Shown piece after piece: positions 10,870-21,026 of a stretch of 64,000 bases of DNA (positions within the stretch are counted from its first letter, which is position 1; every line of letters begins with the position of its first letter). The DNA is from Owenia fusiformis (Eukaryota > Annelida > Polychaeta > Sabellida > Oweniidae). The notes beneath the pieces are model-generated. The model was given only the letters and a program-made list of their open reading frames with translations. It did no database searches and had not been told where the DNA came from. The stretch is taken from contig CAIIXF020000002.1 of assembly GCA_903813345.2 (NCBI GenBank), positions 1,030,001 through 1,094,000 of the forward strand, read 5' to 3'. The position numbers and the translations under genes are program-made.

Positions 10870-11560
10870 TCCGATCCCAATTCTGAGCAGATATAAAGAA
10901 TAGAAGCCCCTGATTCCAAATATGCTTTCGGTTTTGGAATCCGACCTCTGAGTGACCTTGAAAAGGTCAACAAGTTCAAAAATCAAAATCGCTCAAATTG
11001 ATTCCAAATTGGTACCATTGTATTACACTGTACTCGGATAGAGTAAATCAGGTCACCATTTTGACCTTGACCTTTGACATTGACCTTCAAATGAACTCAA
11101 AGTTGAAAACTAGGATTTTCATTCCAATTCTTTGCAAGTATGAAGTATGGATGTCCCTGATTCTAAATATGCTTGTGGTTTTGGAATGTGACCTCCGGGT
11201 GACCTTGAAAAGGTCAAAAAGGTTAAATTGCTAAAATTGATTCGAAATTGGTACCATTGTATTACACTGTACTAAACTAGAGTAAATTAGGTCAACATTT
11301 TGACCTTGACCTTTGACCTTCACCGTAAAATGACGTAAAACTTATTTCTTGTTTTACCTGTTCAAGGAGCCACTGTAGTTATTTTTTGCATGCCTTACTC
11401 TTCCCATTTAACATATCTCTAGGGTTTATAATTTGGGTGATTTTCATTCCAATTCTTTGCAAGTATGAAGTATGGATGTCCCTGATTCTAAATATGCTTT
11501 CGGTTTTGGAATTCGACCTCTGCGTGACCTTGAAAAAGGTCATTTGTGCACCGAATTTGC
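10870..11560 (+). repeat. About 245-bp tandem repeat rich in TGACCT half-sites
   Basis: Two full units (anchors TGATTCCAAATATGCTT at about 10911 and its variant at about 11159) and a third partial one at about 11483. Each full unit carries TTTTGACCTTGACCTTTGAC and TGACCTTGAAAAGGTCA. The second contains a perfect direct repeat with one-base spacing, TGACCTTTGACCT, at 11307-11319. Between 11330 and 11440 a different AT-rich segment intervenes. It is non-coding; the TGACCT matches may only reflect the repeat consensus. Confidence 0.7.
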
Positions 11561-11674
11561 TGCTGCGGCGAGGAACGGCATTCTACGAAATCGCCCCCGT
11601 GGTGATTTTAAATGTCTAGTTATTACTGTAGAGCAAATGTGCGCAAGGTTAAATTTTTTCTTATTGAATTATGT

Positions 11675-11880
11675 TAATTAGTTGCTTGGATGGTAGATTG
11701 TTTGTTTGCTTGTTTATTAGCACGATTGATTGCTTGCATGGTTGGTTGGTTTGTCGGTTGTTTGCTTGCTTTATTTGTAAGTTGCATGGTTTGCTTTTTT
11801 TACTTGTTTAGTTTCCTGCTTGCCTGGATGGTCGTTTGCTTGGTTGCTTGGTTGGTTACTTGCGTGGTTGGTTGCTGAGT
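11675..11880 (+). repeat. Degenerate TTGC/TTGG simple repeat
   Basis: A run of TTGCTTGG, GGTTGG and TTGTTTGC words. It translates as a hydrophobic Leu/Cys/Val frame that resembles a membrane protein but is produced by the repeat. Confidence 0.8.
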
Positions 11881-11910
11881 TATTTATTTGAAACTTTCTA
11901 AATATATATA

Positions 11911-12199
11911 GATGTAGCCAAGGAGGAGGGGGGGGGGGGTGCGGAAACCAATAAAAATAAAACCCTGAGAAAGAGGACTCAAAGAGCTTTTAAATGCTTT
12001 TTATTTGAAGCTTCTATCTCACTTTGGAAAGAACTTGCATCCAGTTTTTGTAAAAATCAATATAAAAATCATTTTTGGCTTGTTTATGTCATAATCGCAC
12101 CCCCCCTGTTTATGTCACAATCGCACCCCCCCCGACTGAAAACCGAAATATTTTTGGCAATTGCACTCCCCCCTGACTGAAAGCTGGCTACGCCCCTGA
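11911..12199. mobile_element. GTAGCC-ended MITE, copy 1
   Basis: The left end has GTAGCCAAGGAGG followed by a G run; the right end is CTGGCTACGCCCCTG. Related elements are at 26666-26915 and 30676-30917 and share the interior TAAAATGCTTTTTATTTGAAG-type sequence and CCCCCGACTGAAAGCTGGC. This copy has internal duplications of a TTTATGTCA...TCGCACCCCCC segment. It is non-autonomous; superfamily not assigned. Confidence 0.7.
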
Positions 12200-13711
12200 T
12201 ATCTGTTATTGGCCATCAATAAACTTTATTCATATTGTGAGCATTTATGGGTTTTGATAACAATAGGCTTTATACATGTAAAATTAATCAAATTTCATAT
12301 TGTATCATGTTGGTTAAATCATTTCAAGTGAAGAATTAAGAACTGTAATCTGGGTTTGCTTAGTTTGAGTCAGGGAACAAAATGTAATCAGACAGACGGA
12401 TTAATTAATATTTGTTTTGATAAATGAGTATTATAGGTTATAGGCAGTATCATGGGAACCAAGTAATCGTGTATAGGATTATTTTTTGTTTACTTTAGAA
12501 ATGATCTTAAACCATCTGTAGTTTTAAAAACGAGGATCAATAAATACATCTAATCAAGATCAAATATTAGAAATCTATTTTTGACTGGACAAATTCTTGT
12601 TCTCGAATGTCAAACAGAATCTTCATGTTCTTTATTCATTTGAAACTTTGATTTGAATTATTTCAATCAAACGTGTGTTGATGCTCCGACCTAATACTAT
12701 TAATTGACAAAATGTTGCAATAGGGAGGGGGGGGAGCATTATTGTCTTTATCACATTACCTTTGTACATTATTACATACACAGTAAACGCGACCCTATCG
12801 GGGAGAGGATTCGGGTTGTGCACGGTGCATAATTTGCTATCTCTTTATGCATGTTTTATTGCCAAATTAATATAAAAACAAGCTAGAGAAACATAAGTAT
12901 TTATCGTCAAAAGGTGCATTTGAAGTTTAGAAAATGTAAGAATACTTGGCTAGACATCATATACTTATATATTTATATGTTACGTATTTATTTTGTATTC
13001 AATTCGTATTCTGTTCACTCGCACTCCTTGAACCACCCCCACCCCTTAGCTACGGGTATAAGTACTTTCGGCACACGGAGAGAATAACATTAGACTTCTG
13101 CAATGCAACTAATAAGAGAGACCTAAAGTGAAAATAATGTAACAAGTGCTCTACTTTGGTGATAAAGATAACTGTTCCTGTAAAAATATACAATTGTAGT
13201 TCATCACAATGTTCATTCATTTCATAAAAGCGTCAAGGGACAATGCCTCTAAACACTAAGATAAACAAATTAACTTCCGTAGAAACATCCTGTAGTGAAA
13301 AAAACAAATGGCTTTTCATAACGGATTAGAATAGCCAGTCTGTCTAATTGTATAATATGTTAGATACATTTTAAATTCCTTTATACTTCTTATCACAGAC
13401 AGGTTGGTCATCTTATTATTGTATTCCAGCAGTGTCATTTGTAATTGGCCCTTTGAAGTTTAATCAGTCTCGATAATCAGTTGGTCGGTTATTCAGTGAA
13501 TAAAAGTGATTATCGCAAGGCCATGCCTGTTGCCATTGTATCTAGCCTTTAAAAGTTATAATTAGGTCAGGATCAGACTGTGTCTGGTTATTAATGATTA
13601 TTCTAAAAAATTAAGCACTGATTATTATGTGTTAATTCCAACCTGTTTGTCCAGTGCATCCAAATTGACATCTGTAAAACAAACAAAAGCAGTTTCGAGC
13701 ATTTGTAGCTT
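12200..13711. other. Anonymous AT-rich spacer
   Basis: There is no supported gene. A segment near 13200-13260 weakly resembles 33850-33910 (AAAGCGTCAAG and CTAAACACT). Nothing else is recognised. Confidence 0.4.
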
Positions 13712-14937
13712 ATTTATTTTTCATGTATTTATTTATTTATTGCTATATAAAGTATTTACATAAAAGCTACATGTTACACACAGAGACACAACAAGGCATA
13801 TATCAGCATATAAGAAGAGCGAATAACAATTAGCAGGCAAAAAAGTAATAGTCCTAAAAGTAATACAGGTTAACATAAAACTATATATTTACATGAGGTG
13901 TAAAAGCGAAAAACAAATGATGTACAAGTTTACATATTGTGCCAGAAAAGTAGAAGAAAAAAACATTACACAAGGTTACATATATGATGATAAAATAGCA
14001 TTGTTATATGTTGTTTTAAAAATGCAAAGAGATTCAGTATTTCTTATTACATTGTCAAGGTCATTACACAAGAGTGGTCCAAATTTTCTGATAGAAAAGC
14101 TATTGGCCTTATCAATATGATAATTACCTATTTGCCTGGAATCATGGTTATGAATAGTTTCATTTTTAGATATTTTTTATATTTAAGAGATTCTAATAAT
14201 TTGGGGTCATTCCCGTGTAAACATTATTGGGGTCATGTATATTTAAAATGCCAAGATCCTTAAATAAATGTGCAGAATATTCCACCTGTTCCTTGCCAAA
14301 AACAAGGAGAATAAAGCTTTTTTTGTAAGGTATGAATTTTAGAGAGATTGCTTTTGTAGTTATTTCCCCAAATAAGATTACAGTAGTTCATATGTGAATG
14401 AATAAGAGAGTAGTAAAAATTGACGTTTGTGAGTTGTAAGTTGTAGACCCTGTGTAGAATACCAATACATTGAGAAATCTTAGTTTCAATATTTTTAATG
14501 TGAGTCTTAAAGGACAGTTTGTTGTCAACAGTTACACCTAGGAATGATACATTGTTAACAAGTGCAATGGGTTTTTGCCGAATTTTTATTGTAAGGTTAG
14601 TTTCTTTGTTTGGTCCGAATAGGATTGATTTGGTTTTATCAATATCTAAAGAACGTTTGTTCGCTTTACTCCAGTTGTCAATATTGTTTAATTCATTATT
14701 GGAGATAGTAAGTAGACTATCAATGGTTTTATAAGAGGCAAATAGGTTTGAATCATCAGCAAACATGATAAAATCAAAGAAATTAGAAGATTTGTACATG
14801 TCATTTTCACAAAGTATAAATCAGACAGGTCCAAATACGGATCCTTGAGGCACCCCATGTGATATTGACTCTTCTTAATCGGTAGTTTTGTGAGAATGAT
14901 ATTACATTGTAGTATGCATTCTTTTAAGTACTGCTTT
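13712..14937 (-). pseudogene. Decayed CR1/Jockey-type retrotransposon, RT to 3-prime end
   Basis: Read on the minus strand, the sequence gives HGVPQGSVFGPV, a stop codon, then FIMFADDSNLFAS (RT catalytic Asp-Asp), SFLGVTVDNKLSFKTHI and HSHMNYCNLIWG. After frame breaks below 14260 it ends SIRKFGPLLCNDLDNVIRN. These are the order and wording of the C-terminal half of CR1/L2/Jockey reverse transcriptases. Endonuclease and the first half of RT are missing, and several stops and shifts make it non-functional. The 3-prime end at about 13712-13745 is an AATAAATAAATA tail, as expected for a target-primed insertion. Its upstream end lies about 10 bp from the mariner-like element at 14946. Confidence 0.85.
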
Positions 14938-15269
14938 TATATATACAGGGTGACCCGAAAAACAGAACCCTCTAAAAGTGTAATAACTTCTTAAATCCCC
15001 TGTTGCAATAGATGATAAAATACCGTTAGGTTTATTACTCACAATGGATTATTTGTGACATCATGGATGTTCTTTAAATTTTTGGAAAACCAATTTTGAC
15101 ACAAAATCATATCTTGAGATTTTAAAAGAAATCCAGAAGGAAATTCCAAAGAAGACATGAAATCAAAGTCTCAGTTAATATCTTAATTAAAAACATGAAG
15201 AATGGACAATTGTAATACAATCAGATGACTGAAGTTCCCGGCTTCTGGGGAAGAAAACCTTAAAACTGC

Positions 15270-16361
15270 ATGGCATTCCATTGGATGAATGCATCGCTTG
15301 AAGCATTAGCATCAATGATCACTGATATGAAATCTGCTATCATTGACCTCAACTCGAATGTGAAGACCATACAAATGGATCTACACGCTATGACTGCCAC
15401 TAATACAGACCTCGTGTCCCAGCTCGCTGCTAAAACAGCTGCATATAAGGAACTTGATGATGAGAATATTTATCTTCGAAAGCAACTGACAGCCATCAAG
15501 TCTAAATCAAATGACAATGACACAACCACTAATAATACCTTAGTAATTGGCAGCTCTATAGTGAGGTCCATTGACCCAAGTAAACTCATCAACACTGATG
15601 TGGACTGCATCAGCGGAGGGACTATTAAAGATGTCCACAAAAAGCTCACATCACTTGACAAATCTTACGACCGCCTAGTTCTCCAAGTTGGGAGCAATGA
15701 CACTACGAAAAAGGATGCCACAGCTCAAAGTGTCATAAATGACTATGAGCTCCTACTCAAAGGAGCAAAACATGTTTGTGAAGACATTTGCGTCTCAAGT
15801 ATATGCCCACGTACAGACAAGCCCCTATCTCAAGAGATGGCCGAGACGGTCAATGCTCAACTAGACCAACTCTGTCAGAAGGACCCTAACCTCACATTCA
15901 GCAATAATGACGTTACTTTCCGTCTTCAAAACAACTCCATCAATACTGGTTTCTTAGATTTTAAAGGCCTGCACTTAACTAAAAGTGGTACTAACAGTTT
16001 GGCCCAAAATATGAAACTCGTCCCCAAACCAGATCATAAAAGTGACATAACCAAAATGTTCAACCCTCGTAGGAACCCCAACCAGTCCATTCCCCAGCGT
16101 GATGCCACTCCAAGCTCTAAGAACGAAAACTGGCAGACTGTAAAATCTAGAAACTTTAGAAATCAACGCCCTAACCCCATGACACCAACAAATAATAAAC
16201 CCAATGTACCCTCGAAACCGGCATGTTTCTTATGTGGGGAGACATCTCACCTGGCCAGCTCATGTTGGCACCCAAATGCAGTCAGATGTTACTCCTGCAA
16301 TCAATTAGGGCACAAATCATCCCGATGCAACAATGGCTCTAGCCCAGCAGGGGATCGATAG
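15270..16361 (+). CDS. Retrotransposon ORF1: coiled coil, SGNH-esterase-like domain, two CCHC knuckles
   Basis: A 363-residue protein expected to bind element RNA. Residues 1-80 are rich in heptad-like Leu/Ile/Met spacing and probably form a coiled coil. Residues 91-245 carry the SGNH-hydrolase landmarks: VIGSSIVR with the likely nucleophile Ser96, SGG near 116, GSND at 141-144, and D230 with H235 in DFKGLHL. Two zinc knuckles of spacing C-X2-C-X4-H-X4-C lie at 319-332 and 340-353. The start is the first ATG of the frame. The stop is TAG at 16359-16361, and the same frame continues open into ORF2. SGNH domains in ORF1 are known in some LINE clades; their exact role in retrotransposition is unsettled. 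Catalytic activity here is inferred from motifs only. Confidence 0.88.
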   Translation: MAFHWMNASLEALASMITDMKSAIIDLNSNVKTIQMDLHAMTATNTDLVSQLAAKTAAYKELDDENIYLRKQLTAIKSKSNDNDTTTNNTLVIGSSIVRSIDPSKLINTDVDCISGGTIKDVHKKLTSLDKSYDRLVLQVGSNDTTKKDATAQSVINDYELLLKGAKHVCEDICVSSICPRTDKPLSQEMAETVNAQLDQLCQKDPNLTFSNNDVTFRLQNNSINTGFLDFKGLHLTKSGTNSLAQNMKLVPKPDHKSDITKMFNPRRNPNQSIPQRDATPSSKNENWQTVKSRNFRNQRPNPMTPTNNKPNVPSKPACFLCGETSHLASSCWHPNAVRCYSCNQLGHKSSRCNNGSSPAGDR

Positions 16362-16383
16362 GACACTGGCTACGTAAAAGCCA
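16359..16383 (+). promoter_or_regulatory. In-frame UAG between ORF1 and ORF2 with a downstream stem-loop
   Basis: ORF1 ends GAT CGA TAG and the next codons GAC ACT GGC TAC continue in the same frame, with no other stop, into ORF2. Five bases after the TAG a small hairpin can form: TGGCT (16367-16371), loop ACGTAAA, AGCCA (16379-16383). UAG followed by G and a nearby structure resembles the layout of some readthrough sites. The hairpin is short and could be chance. Confidence 0.45.
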
Positions 16384-19300
16384 TACCCCCGAAGTCTCAT
16401 CACACTAAACATAAAACTCGTAGAGGACGCAGACAGAAACATTCCAAATGTGCCATTTGCATTGGTTATAATAATGTTCAAAGACTTGGTTTGGCCAAAC
16501 AAGTTGAAATGAAGCATATGCTTGATTCCAACCATTTTGACATTTTTGCCATAGCTGAATCCTTTTTAAACGACTCTAGTTACCCTCTTTCTATTGTCCA
16601 TGACTCTTTCTCTTGGCATGGTAAAAACCGTCATGCTAAAGGGGGTGGAGGCATCGGTTTCTTTGTCAAAAAGGATGTCACCATCCTAAATGATAATGTC
16701 CTCAATTCTAAGACTGACCCTTTTGAGAGATACTGGTTGAAGTTTAAAAAGGATGATATTGTATTTTATGCATGTATCGTTTATTTTCCATGTGATGGCA
16801 AAGACATGGACTTAAGTAAAAGTCTTTATGATGAGCTTCTGTGTAACACTAATTCTCTTGAAGACAATGCCAAATGTATCATCATAGGTGATTTTAATGG
16901 GAAAATTGAATCTTTCAGACATTTTGGTCAAAAAAGTCCTAATGGGGACTTGCTGGAGGACTTTTGTAATGTCTCTGACTTGCATATTTTAAACCTGTCA
17001 AAATCATGTGATGGCGTAACTACATGGTCTAGAAATGACCAGTCCTCTGTAATCGACTATGCCCTTGCTAACCAAAACTTTTTAACTATCTTTGATAAAA
17101 TGGTGGTAGATGAAGACAAATTATTTTCAATAGGCAGTGACCACAACTCTATTATAGTTAATGTTTCATCCAAACAATCCAAACCTGACCCTGCTTTAAA
17201 ACCAAAATGTACTACCTTTACTAAATGGGATATTAAAGACTCAACGAACTGGAAACACTTTGAACGTTGCATTAAAAATGAATTTATGGAATGGGACACC
17301 AGTCAATTTAATGATGTTGAAAGTATATGGTCCTCGTGGAAATCTAAAGTTATAAATGCTGGAACTAAGTCAGTAGGTGTAAAATCTGTTTCTAGTGATT
17401 GTCGAAGTTTTTGGGATGATGAAATCAAAGATCTTATATACAGTAGGAAAGAAGCCAATCGTTTTTATAGGTACTGGTCAAAGTCAAAATCTGCCAACCC
17501 CAATGTTCTACAGGAACTATGGGACACTTATATTGAAAGGAAAAAACAGGTTTCTCTGAAGATCAAAGAAAAATATGTTAAAAATCACATTAAAGTAATA
17601 ACCTTAAATGCTAAAAACAAAACTGCATCATCCAGAAGCTTCTGGAGAACCCTAACCATGTTCAACAAACGAAGCAATTACCCTATTCAAATTAAAGACC
17701 CTGAAAATCCCGAGCTTATTATTACTGACCCCAAGAAAGTTCAAGAAACGTTATTGAATTACTGGAAAAATGTTGGCATTAATAATAAAAACCCTAAAAC
17801 TAGCTCTGATGGTAATGCAGCAAAGGTTGCATCATTGGAAACTTTAAACGATATATCTGAAAATGCCCTCTCTAACATTCCCATTAATGTAGAAGACGTA
17901 AAATTACTTGTATCCAACTTGAAAAATGGTAAAGCCTCTGGCATCGATCAGATCCCAAATGAATTTTTAAAGAATTGTAAGAATTTTATTGCAGAACCTC
18001 TTTTCCATTTATTTTCATTCATAAAGCACCATGAAGCCATCCCAAATGAATGGAAGCAAGGCTTACTTAAACCACTTCACAAAGAAAATGATCCTGAAGT
18101 CATTGATAACTACAGAGGTATTACCATTACATCCAATATTTACAAACTCTTTTCCGGCCTTCTGGAATCAAAAATTATGAACTTCCTTCAACAAAATGGT
18201 CTTCTCGGAAACCTCCAAGGAGCCTTCCAGAAGGGTAAGAGACTTGAAAATCATGTATTCACTCTGAAAGGTCTATGTTCTCTTAGAAAATCGAAACGTC
18301 TTAAAACATATTTATCATTTATTGATATTTCAAAAGCTTTTGACGTGCTAGATAGAGACTTATTATTTATTAAACTATGGGAAAAGGGTATCCAGGGTAA
18401 ATTATGGCGTGTCTTGAAAGAATTATATAATAATGTTCAAAATAAGGTAATTTTTGGACAAAATTCCACAGACTGGTTTGACTCTGAAACCGGAGTCAAG
18501 CAGGGCTGTATCCTCTCCCCAACCTTGTTCATAGTTGTCATGAGTGACCTAGAGGACTCCCTAAAATCGGTTGACACAGGGCTCCCTTTTGAGAACTTCA
18601 AAATCCCATGTTTGCTCTTTGCTGACGATATTGTCCTAACTGCTGAATCTGGTAAAGACCTTGAACTCCTTCTGAACGTTGTTAACAGATTTGGAATAAA
18701 GTGGGGCTTTAAGTTTAGCAAAAAGAAATCAAAGGTAATGGTCATTGGAAAAAAAGTTGATTCAACTAAACTGTGGAAATTTGGCGACCTAAAACTCTCT
18801 GAAGTTAATGTATATAAATACTTGGGAACCTTTTTCCACAGGAACTTAAAAGATTCTCATCACATTGATGTACATGTATCTAAGAAATCACGAATGTTAA
18901 ATGGGTACCTATCATCAACTCTTACTAAACATTGCAATGTTAAGAGAGTAAATTTCGGAAAAACAATATATCACTCTATGATTGAGTCTGCAATTTTATC
19001 TGGATGTTCTATATGGACACTTACCAAAAGTAACATAGCTCTGATGAAGTCAATACAATACAGAGCAGCGCAAGCTGTTTTACAATTAAAGTGTAAACCC
19101 GCAAGACCAGCCCTATTGGGAGATCTCGGTTGGACTCCCATTGACTTCACAATTGAAAAACGACAAATTGCCTACTTTAAATACCTAAAGTTTGACCTAG
19201 CCCATTCATCCCTACCCCATAAGGTTTTAACTCATTTGATAAACCAACATAGTGAAGGTAATGAAGCCCCTTGGAAATATGTGTCTAACATAAAGTCTAT

Positions 19301-19865
19301 TTTAATCAAGAGAGGCCTTGATGACGTTCTTTTTCGAGATGACTGTGAGTGGTACAATACCTATGAAGGCATTTGTAGACAGGAACGCACCACTAATTTT
19401 ATTGATGACATTTCCCACTATAAATCCCTAAATACTTATTCCACCTTTAAGAACCATCCAAACCAAGAAAATTATCTAAAACAAGACTTTGATTTTTATG
19501 GTTCTAGACTCAAATTTCTTGCAAGAACCAACAATTTTTGCCTTGAATCCAATTACTCTGTATGGGGCAAAAGTGATGGCAAATGTAAACTTTGTAGTTT
19601 GAATGTACATGAAGACTTACAGCATAGGTTGCTGCTGTGTGAACATTTTAAAGAAGAACGTGAATCTTTTTTCCACACTGTTTGTAAGCAATGTCCCTCC
19701 GATTTATTTTCTGATTTCATTAAGGGCAATCTGACTGAAAAATTGACCTTTATTCTTGGTGATGAGACTTTTTCAAAATGGGGGCAAGACTATTTTAGAT
19801 TATTTGATAGCATTGTAAAACGCTTTTTAACCCAAGTGTACAAGCCCAGAGATTTATGTCTTTGA
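16362..19865 (+). CDS. Retrotransposon ORF2: APE endonuclease, reverse transcriptase, Cys/His tail
   Basis: The open frame runs directly on from the ORF1 stop. Its first ATG is at 16509, but the endonuclease N-terminus (IGYNNVQRLGLAKQ, the conserved Asn motif) is encoded upstream of it, so initiation at that ATG would lose it. Counting from the Leu codon at 16491: endonuclease residues include IAES near 21, GDFNG near 133 and SDHNS near 216; RT contains SGIDQIPNEF near 482, FIDISKAFD near 609, GVKQGC near 667 and FADD near 709; a C-X2-C-X8-H-X4-C motif starts near 1031. The product nicks target DNA and copies element RNA from the nick. No frameshift or stop occurs across about 1,168 codons. 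A related broken copy is at 28291-30325. Confidence 0.9.
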   Translation, partial: DTGYVKAIPPKSHHTKHKTRRGRRQKHSKCAICIGYNNVQRLGLAKQVEMKHMLDSNHFDIFAIAESFLNDSSYPLSIVHDSFSWHGKNRHAKGGGGIGFFVKKDVTILNDNVLNSKTDPFERYWLKFKKDDIVFYACIVYFPCDGKDMDLSKSLYDELLCNTNSLEDNAKCIIIGDFNGKIESFRHFGQKSPNGDLLEDFCNVSDLHILNLSKSCDGVTTWSRNDQSSVIDYALANQNFLTIFDKMVVDEDKLFSIGSDHNSIIVNVSSKQSKPDPALKPKCTTFTKWDIKDSTNWKHFERCIKNEFMEWDTSQFNDVESIWSSWKSKVINAGTKSVGVKSVSSDCRSFWDDEIKDLIYSRKEANRFYRYWSKSKSANPNVLQELWDTYIERKKQVSLKIKEKYVKNHIKVITLNAKNKTASSRSFWRTLTMFNKRSNYPIQIKDPENPELIITDPKKVQETLLNYWKNVGINNKNPKTSSDGNAAKVASLETLNDISENALSNIPINVEDVKLLVSNLKNGKASGIDQIPNEFLKNCKNFIAEPLFHLFSFIKHHEAIPNEWKQGLLKPLHKENDPEVIDNYRGITITSNIYKLFSGLLESKIMNFLQQNGLLGNLQGAFQKGKRLENHVFTLKGLCSLRKSKRLKTYLSFIDISKAFDVLDRDLLFIKLWEKGIQGKLWRVLKELYNNVQNKVIFGQNSTDWFDSETGVKQGCILSPTLFIVVMSDLEDSLKSVDTGLPFENFKIPCLLFADDIVLTAESGKDLELLLNVVNRFGIKWGFKFSKKKSKVMVIGKKVDSTKLWKFGDLKLSEVNVYKYLGTFFHRNLKDSHHIDVHVSKKSRMLNGYLSSTLTKHCNVKRVNFGKTIYHSMIESAILSGCSIWTLTKSNIALMKSIQYRAAQAVLQLKCKPARPALLGDLGWTPIDFTIEKRQIAYFKYLKFDLAHSSLPHKVLTHLINQHSEGNEAPWKYVSNIKSILIKRGLDDVLFRDDCEWYNTYEGICRQERTTNFIDDISHYKSLNTYSTFKNHPNQENYLKQDFDFYGSRLKFLARTNNFCLESNYSVWGKSDGKCKLCSLNVHEDLQHRLLLCEHFKEERESFFHTVCKQCPSDLFSDFIKGNLTEKLTFILGDETFSKWGQDYFRLFDSIVKRFLTQVYKPRDLCL

Positions 19866-19947
19866 TTATTTTAGTATATGCAACATTGTTTTAAAGAAAT
19901 TATACATGACTTTGTATTCTATTCATATTGTATAGTTGTATGTAGCC

Positions 19948-20015
19948 GCACTGGATAATAATCCATGTGCCACTGTTATAAAAGTGTTGGCAAATAAATA
20001 AATAAAAATAAAAAA
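19948..20015 (+). other. Retrotransposon 3-prime hairpin and AAATA-type tail
   Basis: GCACTGGA (19948-19955), loop, TCCA, one bulged T, GTGC (to 19970), then AAAAGTGTTGGCAAATAAAT and an A-rich tail. The same stem with a different loop and tail precedes the tail of the diverged element at 38199-38275. LINE reverse transcriptases of some clades recognise such 3-prime stem-loops; here that is inference from conservation. Confidence 0.6.
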
Positions 20016-20575
20016 GAATTCTCAAGAAATAACTAAGGCAGCTGAATGATCAGCCAAGAGGATTGTGATATCAAAGTCAAATATTTAATTCTGATAGCGA
20101 AGATGAAGAAAGGAGAACTGTTAAGCACCTGCGTAAACAAAATGATCAGTTTGCCTATCTAGGGAGTTTTTTAGAATTGGTTATGAGAACACCAGATAGC
20201 ACTGTGTGTGAGTGCATTGAACGTAGTTCCAAAATGTCACTCACAAGGTGCAGTCATACCTAAAAATGGCTTGAATGTTGCTGGGACAATCCCTCATCAA
20301 TGATCTTAACCTCTAAGCCAAATGAATGTGATTGGTTTAAACGAAGGATGAGGAAGCCTTTGCTTGACACAAAAATCTTGAATTGTTCTTTTCTTTCAAA
20401 AGTGGGCACATTTTTAATTGACAATAACAAGAAGAATATTAAGATTGTGTTACGAATTTGTTGTTACATTGTCATCCATAGATTGTTTCTGTACATGGAA
20501 AATAAAAAATGATCATACATGAATTAAAAGAATTATAACATTTTTAGAGGGCTCTGTTTTTGGGGTAACCCTGTA

Positions 20576-21026
20576 TGATGATACACAAATATCGACTCTG
20601 AGTTAGCATAGACAAGTTGTACGTTAGTGGATTGAAGTAATTCAAAAGCAAATGACGATATTTTATAGTCCTGAATACTTTTTTCAATTAATGTAACGTT
20701 TCATAATACAGAAGTAAGATTTGTTAAATCGTGAGACCTTTCATAGAACATGCAGTGCATTAAATAAGTAATTGTTGAAAAATTAATTTGAGATTTGACT
20801 GAACTATTTTAGAAAATTAAAGGCAAGACTTAAAACAAGCATTAACCTTTGAGCAGTAAATCAAGTTTTTTCATTGATTTCAACACTGAACAAATTTCTT
20901 ACACACAACATGAATTCATTTTTAGTACATTGTGCAGTGCATACATATTAATACAATTATTATGTAAACTTGTTGAACTGTAAAAACAATATGTATAAAA
21001 AACAATGTCCGTTTCTTGATAAATGC
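20576..21026. other. Anonymous AT-rich spacer
   Basis: Lies between the right TIR of the mariner-like element and the end of the minus-strand peptide frame. No feature is supported. Confidence 0.4.

Larger units (their letters stand above)
15220..20015 (+). mobile_element. Near-complete APE-type non-LTR retrotransposon
   Basis: It holds ORF1 and ORF2 with uninterrupted domains and a 3-prime tail AAATAAATAAATAAAAATAAA ending at about 20015. The 5-prime boundary is not visible; the 5-prime untranslated part is short, and the start given is approximate. No clear target-site duplication was found. The RT wording GVKQGC-LSP with FADD is closer to RTE/L1-related groups than to CR1/Jockey (GVPQGS-LGP), while an SGNH domain in ORF1 is known from CR1-type elements; the clade is therefore left open. 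Good frame integrity suggests recent activity. Confidence 0.85.
14946..20573. mobile_element. Mariner-like TIR element interrupted by a retrotransposon
   Basis: The left terminus CAGGGTGACCCGAAAAACAG continues to about 14980; the right terminus ends GGGGTAACCCTG at 20573. The two 35-bp ends match as inverted repeats with 4 differences, and each is flanked by TA (14944-14945 and 20574-20575). That is the Tc1/mariner signature. Without the retrotransposon the element would be roughly 0.8 kb; I see no transposase motif in 14980-15215 or 20016-20540, so it is probably non-autonomous. Confidence 0.75.

Noticed and set aside
11690-11878. A hydrophobic frame resembling a multi-pass membrane peptide
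   Set aside because: Produced by a TTGC/TTGG simple repeat; all residues follow from the repeat words.
15470-15661. Minus-strand frames overlapping ORF1 and ORF2 of the retrotransposon
   Set aside because: Complement frames of a strongly supported coding region, with no motifs of their own.
15540-15990. A stand-alone SGNH/GDSL esterase gene
   Set aside because: The domain is embedded in ORF1 between a coiled coil and CCHC knuckles and directly followed by endonuclease/RT, so it belongs to the retrotransposon.
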